A stretch of 42,299 nucleotides of DNA. Source: Hymenopellis radicata. Taxonomy: Eukaryota; Basidiomycota; Agaricomycetes; Agaricales; Physalacriaceae. The notes beneath the pieces were generated by a model, which saw only the letters and a list, made by a program, of their open reading frames with translations, made no database searches and had not been told where the DNA came from. Below, in pieces: positions 32,417 to 41,022 of the stretch. The position numbers were made by a program, and so were the translations under genes. Position 1 is the first letter of the stretch; the number at the start of each line of letters is the position of its first letter. The stretch lies in the NCBI GenBank assembly GCA_015501595.1, contig JADNRX010000446.1, forward strand, positions 1-42,299, in the 5' to 3' direction.

Positions 32417-33912
32417 ATGACTGACGGGAAAAAGCACTTGGTGGACGAGCTCTTGCCTAGAGCAGAGACGATCGAGCAACAACCGCCTACTGTGGAATAC
32501 GATGAACATCTCACGCGTTGGCGTGCGCGTATGCGCTCTGTCCTGGTGAAAGCCGTTGAAAACGAATCCAAATTTATTGCTCAGATCCAGGTGGGGGGAT
32601 TTCTTCCACGCTTACTCTCTCGACTTGACATTATTGTCACAGGAACGAGTGCGCACGCCTCTGCTTGACGCGTATTTTACATATTCTTCGTGAGCTGGCC
32701 GGTGTGTTCTGGACTGGCTCTCATTCGGTGCTCTAGGATCCTCGGCACAGATTCGTTCTTCATCCTATCGTTGCCTATCTTCTTCTTTTTCGGACACGAC
32801 GACCTTGGGAGAGGGTGCGCTGGTGCATCATCATTCGTGTTTTCTGTTGATCTCATTGTATGTAGGCTTTTACTTGTACTCGCAATCGGCGGCTACGCGT
32901 CTTCGTTCCTCAAGGACCTCTTCTGCTCACCCCGGCCCTTCTCGCCGCCTGTTACCAGACTGAGTAAGTGGCATCGTTTGTGCTGCTGAGATTGACGATT
33001 GATATAGCGGTCATGAACCATCATCTCGAATACGGCTTTCCGTCGACACACACCACACACAGCTCTTCCATAGCTCTCTATCTCCTCTTGAACACTGCGT
33101 TTCCTTACCACTATTATTGCGTTTACGCGTGTACGATCATCTTCGGGCGCGTCTACCTCGGCATGCACACGTTCACCGACTGTGCTGCGGGATTGGCGCT
33201 CGGAGCGCTGGCTGTCGGCATCCAGGGGTTGCCCCTCATCCAGCGCTGGGAGAGCTGGGTCTTCCGGGGCGGCGCTGAGGTGCCGCTCGTCTTGGTTGCC
33301 GGTTTTTGGGCTTTGCTGGAACTCGTCCCGATGCCTGCGGACGCGTGCCCGTGTTTCGATGATGCTGTGTTGTCTGGTGCGGTTGCGCTCGGTTCGTTAC
33401 TCGGACGGTGGGCGCTGGGCCCACGGGAGACTAGAGGCAAGGATGTTATTATGCCTGGTAGTGGTTGGGCCTTTTCTTCGGGTGATCATGAATGGGTTCG
33501 TATACCCGGTGATGCAGTGACATGGTGGTCTCTTGCTGCCCTCAAGATGGTTGTTGGTCAGTGTGCACTTCTTAATGTTCAATCCTTATCCATCCTTCAA
33601 GGACACTCATTTCTTCATCAGGTATTATCCTCATCTTCCTATGGAGAATGATTGCGAAAGTTGTCTTGAAGCGCCTCCTACGCGTCATTTCCCCTCCGTC
33701 GCGTCAGAAACTAGGCGTGGGGAACAAAATTATTTATCGCCACCGGTCGGATAGTGAGTTGTCTCTGCACTTGAGCAAGTGTTCATTCTTGTCTGACATT
33801 GCTCCTAGCTCTGACAAAGGTGATTGTGTATGCTGGTGTAGCCATTCTTTGCTGCGATGTAATACCTGATGTCTTTGATTCCCTTGGATTGGGAGTAAAG
33901 TCATGGCCGTGA
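32417..33912 (+). CDS. LCB3: Long-chain-base-1-phosphate phosphatase (PAP2 family)
   Basis: ER membrane phosphatase that dephosphorylates sphingoid-base 1-phosphates, feeding long-chain bases back to ceramide synthesis. Seven exons (32417-32590, 32643-32689, 32737-32814, 32866-32963, 33008-33556, 33622-33753, 33809-33912) give 393 aa with no frame break. The PAP2 signature is complete: KDLFCSPRPFSPP (motif 1, KX6RP), YGFPSTHTTHS (motif 2) and RVYLGMHTFTD (motif 3, RX5HX3D). Several hydrophobic helices surround these, as in the yeast Lcb3/Ysr3 and mammalian SPP1 families. The N-terminus is soluble (MTDGKKHLVDELLPRAE). The C-terminal exons add two more membrane segments (GIILIFLWRMIAKVV and KVIVYAGVAILCCDVI). 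Confidence 0.92.
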
Positions 33913-34024
33913 AATAGACTTGTTGTAGGACTTGAAATGCACAACAGCTACTAGTACTAGCGTCCTTGGGAGTTACGACATCTCTGACCAAGCCTGACGC
34001 ACGGTTGCAGCAAGAGATGTTCCG

Positions 34025-34453
34025 TCATTTGTTTTGGTTTGCCAGATACGTCTCGTATTGCTTTGGAGTGAAGGTTTTCTGAATTTTCAGTGTGAGATCG
34101 ACCGACCAACTTTTTTGACAAATGCAGATACCTGAGTGAAGGCGTGCATTTGGGCGATTTCGCTCTTCAGGACCTCGTTGACTGCCAAAGTTCAAAGTCA
34201 TTCGTGAACGCTGGAAATGCCACACCACGCACTCCATCTATGTCTGGCTAGTGTGGATTTGCCCTCGAATGACTGTATGTAGATCAATGACCACCTGAAG
34301 CGTTTGAGGCAATATAGCTTCCGGGCTTACCTCGCTGACGAGGACTATGGAGTAGTTCTCCCCGCACCCGTTTGACTCGTCCTCGATGTACAGATGGGAT
34401 ACAGGCAATGCGTGACGAATCGCCATCTCTAGCTCTTCAGTGTTGATTGGCAT
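34025..34453 (-). CDS. BOL2: BolA2/Fra2-type iron-sulfur regulatory protein
   Basis: Small cytosolic BolA-like protein that pairs with monothiol glutaredoxins (Grx3/4) to hold a [2Fe-2S] cluster and signal iron status. Four exons (34453-34331, 34272-34233, 34181-34132, 34078-34025) give 88 aa, the family length. The reading is MPINTEELEMAIRHALPVSH, YIEDESNGCGENYSIVLVSE, SFEGKSTLARHRWINEVLKS, EIAQMHAFTQKTFTPKQYE. The conserved Cys in SNGCGE and His in QMHAFTQKT are expected cluster ligands. All phases fit. A second ATG at 34471 would add six residues (MLSAST); the shorter start matches homologues. It is convergent with LCB3, about 110 bp apart. Confidence 0.93.
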
Positions 34454-34518
34454 GGTGGACGCTGAAAGCAAGTATGTCTAAAATTTGTATGTGCAATCTG
34501 ATAAGATACAACATCTGA

Positions 34519-37500
34519 CTAAATCTCGGTCGTTATCACCGTTACGCTAGTAGTAGCCTTTTTTCCGTCGTCCGACTCTGCCTCTACTTCACTCATCCCT
34601 GGGGTCTCATCCTTCACGTTGGCGATAGGCCCAGTAAACCAGTTGACGCCGCCGTACTTCGGGAAGTAGTACCATGCAAGGGAAAGGATAAGAATACCCC
34701 CCAACACGACGACACTATAGTTCATATCCTGAACAGATGTTTGTGGTGTTGTCGGGAAAAGGAAAACAACACTCATGAACATCATGAACGACACCGAAAT
34801 AATCGCCACGGGCAGACCCTGACAAAATGACCCTCAGACAGTGTGGCGACTGCTCGACGTAAGAGAACACCCACGAAGACGCCCAACGTGAACGGTCCAG
34901 GTTTGAAATCGTTGTCTCCGAGAAACCGGGCTGCGATTGGGATAGAATAGGCTACATACAGAGCAATGACGGATATCGAGAACACCGCATTGATAGCCTG
35001 GTCACCAGCGAAGACGAGCAGACCCATGACTAGAGCCCAAAATGCGTCGAACCAGACGGTATTCACAGGCGTTCCAGTGAAGCTGTTCATGCGGTACAAC
35101 CAATTCGAGAGGGGAAGCGCTGGATGATTCGCATCAGCTGAATCAAGTTGAATCGAATTTGGTTAACCGTACCTTTGTCTCTACTAAACGCATACGTTTG
35201 ACGACTGGCAGCTAAAAGCTACGGGCACTTTAAACTTTGTTCAACTTCCAATAGAGCATGTCGTACCATGCTAGAGCCCATCATGTACCTGCGAGTGATC
35301 GTTTAGAAAGGATCTTGCCTTGAACAAGACGTTCTCACTGTACGAGTACGACAATAGCCCAGACACCCAAAGTACCCCTCTGTCCAAAGCCATTGAAGAA
35401 GATTTGAGCCATAGGCTGATCACTGTCATACAACGCTTGGAGATCTGTGCCCATACAGAAAGCGAGTGACATGTTGATAGCTGACGGAATTCAGCTCCGG
35501 GACAATACGCGAAAGACTTGTGCTACATACCCCACCCCAGAACACCGGAAATGAAAATAGCAAACACGATGGCCCAAGGAACGGCGGTTGCTGCATTCGA
35601 GGCTTCTTCGCTAATGTGAACACTAGAGTCAAAAGAACCTAAAAACGATTGAACGCGTCGATGTTTCGAGGTAGACCATAAGCACATACAGATAGTCCAC
35701 AGCGGCGCCAAGAAGCTGAGAATGAAGGCATAACCATCTGGCCATCCGTTTACTATGAACAGTCAAGTTCAGACAATACGTCAATGAGAGAAACTGCCTT
35801 GCGTACGGTTGGTAAACTCTCCCAATGCGAAGTTTGCGGTATTTTTGAACTCGGAAGGCGTTGCAATCGGCAGGGCAATTATGACAGCGAGGCAAAGCCT
35901 GATGCATGTTATGAATATGGGGTAGACAGGAGGCGGAGATGGTCGGCGCACAGGACGTTCAATATCACATATACAGTCTGCAAACGGGCTAGAACTGTTG
36001 TTCCCAGACAGCATACTATTGCATGTGTAAAGACGATTGCTGCGTAGACGCCACTAAGTGCATTCCAATTAGGCGGGGTAGAAGATGGGATTGAATTGCA
36101 TACAATATCTGGGCGTTCGTCGGTTCGAAGGTCTGGTCTTTCGAACCGATTGTAGCAGCGGCCATTACTTGTACGGCACAGCCCCAGTCAATCGAAGCGA
36201 CAGAAGCAATTGAACCAATGGTGTTCATGTCTACCGGAAGATCAGAGGCAATAGAGATCACTCGGGGTGGTTTACCGATCATGACGCTGGGTAGTTATAT
36301 GCCATGCCGAATGTTATATGCCATGCCGGCGTTATATGCCAGCCGAGACGCGGCGATCAATGGTTATATGCCACTTGTAGCTTTCGTTGCTTGCTCTGTC
36401 CTGTGTAATCTTCAAAATTGTACGGAACAGCTTGAACAACATCACTTTCGAGATGAACAAGGATTTGAGGAGAACCGAGTCCAAAAAACGGAGTCGTCAA
36501 TCACTGGCGGCGCATGAGCCGGTTATCTCCGAGCAGGCCTGAGGAAGCGGCCACTTAGTATCAACTCAGTATATAGCCTGCATCTACGTGTTGACAGACA
36601 TTCATAGCTACTCTCTGAAGAAACCGAAGCGGTCTTGCTGCGCCATGCGTCGTCGGCCCACCAAATCAGGAATGAACCCAGGTTAGGGTTACAAGATGTG
36701 GCGCTCTCACGCGAGTTTGGCGCGTTCTCGCCTGCTTCTCACTCTCAAAACTCGAGATGTACTGTGAGATTGGCATGGATGTGAATAAGGGAGAGAGCGG
36801 ATGCGTTGCAAGGCAGGATGGCGCCTTCCGACACCTGCATCAAGTTTTGAGCGCGCGCGTAGCGCGCGAGAAATTTGAGATTGTACACTACAATCTATAC
36901 TTTGTGACTTCCTCGGGACAGCCTCCAACTGAGCTGCCAAAGTTCCTTTCCTTTCTTTTGTTGAATTCTTTTTTTGCATTTTTCGGGCCGAAATACCCAG
37001 TAGAACGATCGGAAAACCCTCGGGGTCGACAGCATACATCCAACAATCCAAGATAGTAGATTCCGCCACCGAGGAGAGGACAAGGAATGTGTCCAAAAAT
37101 ACAACTGGGCGAAAGAGGTTAGTTCACACCGGAGGCGAATAAGTGCCCGTACTTACACCACCAGATGTAGGAGCCGCCGAAGCGAGCTCTGCCATCGACA
37201 TGCCAACAAACAGAATGAAGACACTGGCCACAGCCCACTGATATAAGATCAGTGCCTATTATCCGACATCCTGTATTGTAAGCTTACTCCCCAAACCATG
37301 GCTGGTCCACCACCGTTCGGAATGGCATAAAAGAGCACGGAGGCAATTGAAGGCAGCAAGCCAATGATCGAAAATGCGATTCCAAAGACCTGAAATATTG
37401 TTATCCACGGCGAGACAAGGGGTATATAGCGAACCTCAAGAGGCGTAAAGGCTCGCTTGAACTCCTGCTTATAGCCCAGAGACGCCAGCAACGCTTCGTC

Positions 37501-37521
37501 CGCGACCCGAATCGCGTCCAT
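34519..37521 (-). CDS. GABA/amino-acid permease of the APC superfamily (UGA4-like)
   Basis: Twelve-helix plasma- or vacuolar-membrane transporter resembling fungal UGA4-type GABA/amino acid permeases. ATG at 37521 opens MDAIRVADEALLASLGYKQE. About a dozen exons join cleanly: FGIAFSIIGLLPSIASVLFY, WAVASVFILFVGMSMAELAS, LYFWTHSLSSPRWRNLLSWI/VGYMNTIGSIASVASIDWG, IFGVYAAIVFTHAIV, LARLQTVYVILNVLLCLAV, DSSVHISEEASNAATAVPW, GWAINMSLAFCMGTDLQAL, ASRQTYAFSRDKALP, MNSFTGTPVNTVWFDAFWAL and FPKYGGVNWFTGP. HISEEASNAA is the family signature. The tail is acidic and ends TVITTEI. One intron, 37037-36231, is 807 nt because it hosts a 750-bp transposon; all others are 45-115 nt. No frame error was needed. Spacing to BolA2 is about 65 bp, head-to-tail. 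Confidence 0.92.
36269..37018. mobile_element. 750-bp MITE-like element inside a permease intron, 8-bp TSD
   Basis: An exact 8-bp direct repeat CTCGGGGT flanks it (36261-36268 and 37019-37026). The ends form imperfect 23-bp TIRs: GGTTTACCGATCATGACGCTGGG on the left and, inverted, GGTTTTCCGATCGTTCTACTGGG on the right. No ORF of note lies inside. Four GTTATATGCC copies lie near the left end (about 36,297-36,385) and a CGCGCG-rich palindrome near 36,852-36,868. Removing the element and one duplication copy leaves a 49-nt intron with intact GTATGC donor and GGTAG acceptor. The 8-bp duplication fits hAT-type transposition, but no superfamily-specific tip was recognised. Confidence 0.9.
36297..36385 (+). 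repeat. GTTATATGCC direct repeats
   Basis: Four copies of GTTATATGCC (two followed by ATGCCG) spaced 18-32 bp apart in the subterminal part of the intronic element. They are plausible transposase-binding sites. Confidence 0.75.
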
Positions 37522-37778
37522 GATGGGGGAAGAAGACAACAGGCGTCATTGTGGACATCGGGATTTTATTGAAAGCCCGAAGGGGCAAAGTCGAGCGTTA
37601 TCAGAAGCAAGCGCTGAAGCTTAAGTGAAGAACCGTCCCGAGACGGATGGGCGTTGATAAGTCGGTGATTGATGGGCTGGAAGAGACGAAAACAGAGCCG
37701 TTGTACTTGAGGCTGAAGCCTCAATTCGAACGTCCGAAAGATCGCATCTTCTTATCACGTATTCCACTGTAAATACTA

Positions 37779-38135
37779 TCAGCCTTTGTACGCCGTTGAA
37801 GACGTGTGTCTCGAATACGGACCGGTCACCGAGGGCGTAAAGGACAAGGTTGAAGAAGCAGTCGCCCTTTCAAAGCCATCCTTGCCGTTGTTCCAGGCGG
37901 TGTTGCGCGTGAGCACAAAGTTTCCGGGTTGGAAGTTGTCTGTAAAGCCGTACGCAGAGTTTCCGAATGCAATGGCTATCAGCCGCGTCGCCGCGACCAC
38001 GTTTGAAGCCATTGCCGTCGCCTTCAAACGGACTGAAGCCCCATCTGTGTATATCATGAAAGCATTCGATAGAGCCGACGAAACAGCCTCTACCGGTTGA
38101 AGCCCTTTCCCCAAGAAATGATATGTATGGGGAGA
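37779..38135 (-). pseudogene. Partial tandem copy of the PL9 pectate lyase gene
   Basis: Matches the 3' half of the PL9 gene at 39109-40496: CATTTCTTGGGGAAAGGGCTT, the intron before TGGGGCTTCAGTCCG, FSPFEGDGNGFK, then FGNSAYGFTDNFQPGNFVLT and NTAWNNGKDGF. About 26 bp are lost between GACGCGGCTGA and CATTCGG (the IGAANHVVTNS part), shifting frame. After KDGFERATASSTL it jumps to sequence matching the region downstream of the intact gene (CCCTCGGTGACCGGTCCGT). There is no start, no signal peptide and no N-terminal half. It is a truncated duplicate, not a functional lyase. Confidence 0.8.
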
Positions 38136-38276
38136 CACCGTGTAGTACGGTGCGTTCTGAGAGGAAAACCGATGATGAAAGTGTGCATTGAGGTAAACTC
38201 GACACCAGTCGCTTCACCAAGCCGATGGTGTCCTCATCCCCTCAAAAAACCCGGTGTCGACTGGCTGAAACCCTAG

Positions 38277-38951
38277 CTAAAGATCGTCTCCAGCTACCAT
38301 TACCCATTCACTGTACAGTGTTGATTCATTGTTCTGTTTATGTGCAGATATACTTCCGAAACATCGAGGACAGTGGGGTTCCCCATTCTTGATTGCATCC
38401 TCCATGTCCTCAATCTCCCTGTCGCACGCAAACTGATAAGTGGGACCTAGGATGCTCATTCGGGACCGCCAGACATGAATGGCGCCTGCGAGCGCGGGGG
38501 GAATCGTCAAGAAAAAATCTATACTAGTCATAATCGATGGATGCATAGTAATGGGTAACGCACATTTCACCGGGAAGACAAACCACAGCCAGAATACCCA
38601 TTGTGCGAGCGCCACACAGATCCATGTACCAGTTTTCTGGTAGAAGGAGTAGTCCGTGAGATTGTATTCGCCCGTGTCGGCCCGAGGTTGTGAACCATCT
38701 GGCTTCAACGCAGCCATTTGTCGAGCCCAACGCCCGTTTCCCAATCGCGCAACCTCCTGCACCGTTTCCAAAGGTGTTTCGTAGAACCAGAGTAATGTGA
38801 GGATGATAAGGAGATTGATAGGATGGACGATGCGATAGAGGAGTGACCCATACGGCTCAAAGAATCCTAGCACTAGGTGGAACATGAAGGTAAAAGTTGG
38901 TAAGAGGAGGCATAAAGCTACAGCGGCGATGGGGCGGAAACGAATCGACAT
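38277..38951 (-). CDS. Hypothetical multi-pass membrane protein
   Basis: Intronless frame of 224 codons from ATG 38951 (MSIRFRPIAAVALCLLLPTF). At least four hydrophobic stretches are visible: AAVALCLLLPTFTFMFHLVL, INLLIILTLLWFYE, WICVALAQWVFWLWFVF and the segment around DFFLTIPPALAGAIHVW. The C-terminal tail is polar with DREIEDMEDAIKNGEPHCP. No family was recognised, but the clean frame, composition and helix pattern argue for a real gene. It lies between the truncated and intact PL9 copies on the same strand. The longer upstream frame (to 39026) has no convincing N-terminus. Confidence 0.65.
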   Translation of the reverse strand: MSIRFRPIAAVALCLLLPTFTFMFHLVLGFFEPYGSLLYRIVHPINLLIILTLLWFYETPLETVQEVARLGNGRWARQMAALKPDGSQPRADTGEYNLTDYSFYQKTGTWICVALAQWVFWLWFVFPVKCALPITMHPSIMTSIDFFLTIPPALAGAIHVWRSRMSILGPTYQFACDREIEDMEDAIKNGEPHCPRCFGSISAHKQNNESTLYSEWVMVAGDDL

Positions 38952-39108
38952 GGTAGTAGGAATGTTGAAGGAGAAACATGAGACATAGTGTAAGCATGAG
39001 TATTGTGGCGTGTCTCGAAGAGACATCGGAGGACGGACCGGTCACCGAGGGTGTTGTCTTTCAAAGAGAGTACAAGAATGTAGCAAAATCTATACGAACT
39101 CAACTGCT

Positions 39109-40496
39109 CTATGACCACGTCGTGGTTGCGCCGATTGCCGCTCCGAGGTAGGCAGCAAAAAGTTACTCGCCGCAATCTTGCCGTCCGAGCCCTCGCACCC
39201 GCCACCAAGCTCGTATCTACGCTCTTGAAGCTCGAATTGGCCCACGTGCCGCTGCTATCCCAAGAGTTACCGCTCGACGTGTAACTGCCGCTCAGACTGG
39301 CCTGGGAGACAGCGTTCAGGCAGCAATGTTGGACTTGAGCGTCGAAGCCGCAGTCGCGCTCTTAAAGCCATCCTTGCCGTTGTTCCACGCGGTGTTGCGC
39401 GTGAGCGCAAAGTTGCCGGGCTGGGAGTTGTCTGTGAAGCCGTCCGCCGAGTTTCCGAATGCGATGCTGTTGGTAACGACGTGGTTCGCTGCACCGATGT
39501 CAGCCGCGTCGCCGCCGCCGAGCTTGAAGCCATTGCCGTCGCCTTCAAACGGACTGAAGCCCCATCTGTGGATATCATGAGAGCATGTTCGAGATGAAAT
39601 GGGGCTCTAACCGATTGAAGCCGTTTCCCCAAGAAATAGTATCCTGAATGGTGACGGCCGACTTGAACTCCCTGAAGAACCATGATAAGTGCAATCCCAC
39701 TAAGACATACGAAACCAACACACCATAAATCCAAACCATCGTCGACGTTGTTCCATAGCCGCGCTCCTTTGAGAATATTGCCTGCGCCGCTTCCTTCTTT
39801 ACATGCAAATCCATCCGCGCTCTCGCCATTCTTACGAGGGTCCCGGTTCATGTACGAGTCGAGATACAGAACCGTATTGTTGGCCGAGGCGCCTTCCAAC
39901 TGGAATCCTGAAGGTCCCGTACGTATGAGATCTCTGCCATAAAACGAAAAAGGCGTAGTACCAGTTTCGTAGTTGTCATGCGTTATAATATTCTTGTAAT
40001 AGTTGTTCGACGAGTCGCGCGCATAGACACCATACGGACCGTTCTTAAACTCGATGCTGTAGAACTCCCAGAAATTGGCATCTTCAATATGAAAGATGCC
40101 GCGGTCACTATTGGCAAGCGACCCGCCAGTCGCAGTAGGCGTACTGTCAAACCTCTTCTCAGTAACACGCGACTTCAAGGAAAAGAGCATAGCATACCCG
40201 TCAGAGCCTCTCCGTCGATGATAACCTTCTCATTCTGGTACGCCGACACGACATACGGCGACCCTGCAGATCCACTCTTCGTGATCTGGATATTCGTCGT
40301 GGGCGAGTACGTGCCCGCCCGCAGATAGATAGTCGATCCAGCCGTGGCAGCATTCACTGCAGATTGGATCGACCCAAAAGGAGACGTGATAGTACCAGTG
40401 CCACTACTCGTACCCGTGGCGAGACGTAGAGAGTGGCCGCTTGTGCACTGGACGATAGAAGCCGACGACCAACAAGGTGACGCTTCTCGAAAACAT
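39109..40496 (-). CDS. PL9 pectate lyase, secreted right-handed beta-helix
   Basis: Secreted enzyme that cleaves polygalacturonate by beta-elimination. ATG 40496 gives MFSRSVTLLVVG, then after a base correction LLSSSAQAATLYVS (signal peptide), TGTITSPFGSIQSAVNAATA, YLRAGTYSPTTNIQITKSG and NEKVIIDGEAL. Introns lie at 40197-40144, 39723-39672 and 39611-39566. The core reads GIFHIEDANFWEFYSIEFKN, NNYYKNIITHDNYETG, SGFQLEGASANNTVLYLDSY, NRDPRKNGESADGFACKEGS, LWNNVDDGLDLWEFKSAVTI and FEGDGNGFKLGGGDAADIGA, ending GATTTWS at 39109. The frame must be corrected by one base at about six places (near 40,460, 40,435, 40,197, 39,319, 39,190 and 39,143), each mostly a G or C run. The NRDPRKNGESADGFACKEG and DDGLDLW blocks are PL9 hallmarks (Ca and catalytic Lys region). 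Real decay is possible but less likely. Confidence 0.85.
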
Positions 40497-41022
40497 CGTG
40501 AAAATGGGGGAGGAGGGCGGTCAGAAGGAAGACTAAACAGAGCCGATTCCTTTTTGAGTGCGCGCACATTCCGAGGTCAATCCGTTGCTGCAGTAGAAAC
40601 AATCCGGCGGCCCGCAACATTAGCACCGTCCCTCCGTCCACACCATCGAATTGTTTTCCGTTCAAGCTCTGTCCCTTACGCTTGGTCATTGACCGAAGTC
40701 AATCCGCCAATAGAGTCCACCGTGACGGTCCGGTCGTTTCCCCAAGACATGAAGAGCTCGTGGCTGCCACAGAATCCAGAAACGGGGACAATATCTCACA
40801 CAGATCACGCTGGCGCCAAGAACGGAAGAGATAAAGCATCCAGTCCACGTTGTTCAGCGTGAAGTCAGTTCCGGAGGAACGTGGAACTCGCGTGGAACGG
40901 AATCAAGTGATACTCCTCCCAGACTCCTCCATGGGAAATCGCATCATCCACCTCTGTATACGAGTCGAAAGTGTGAATTATTGCGCGAATAGCATAGATT
41001 AAGTGTGCACATACGTGTCACC
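40497..41022. promoter_or_regulatory. Intergenic: 3' flank of IleRS gene and upstream region of PL9
   Basis: About 525 bp between two minus-strand genes. It presumably contains the PL9 promoter. No TATA or known site recognised. Several spurious frames overlap it. Confidence 0.4.

Noticed and set aside
37019..37026. Treating the 807-nt intron as an ordinary long intron or as a gene boundary
   Set aside because: The direct repeat, inverted ends and restored 49-nt intron explain it as an insertion.
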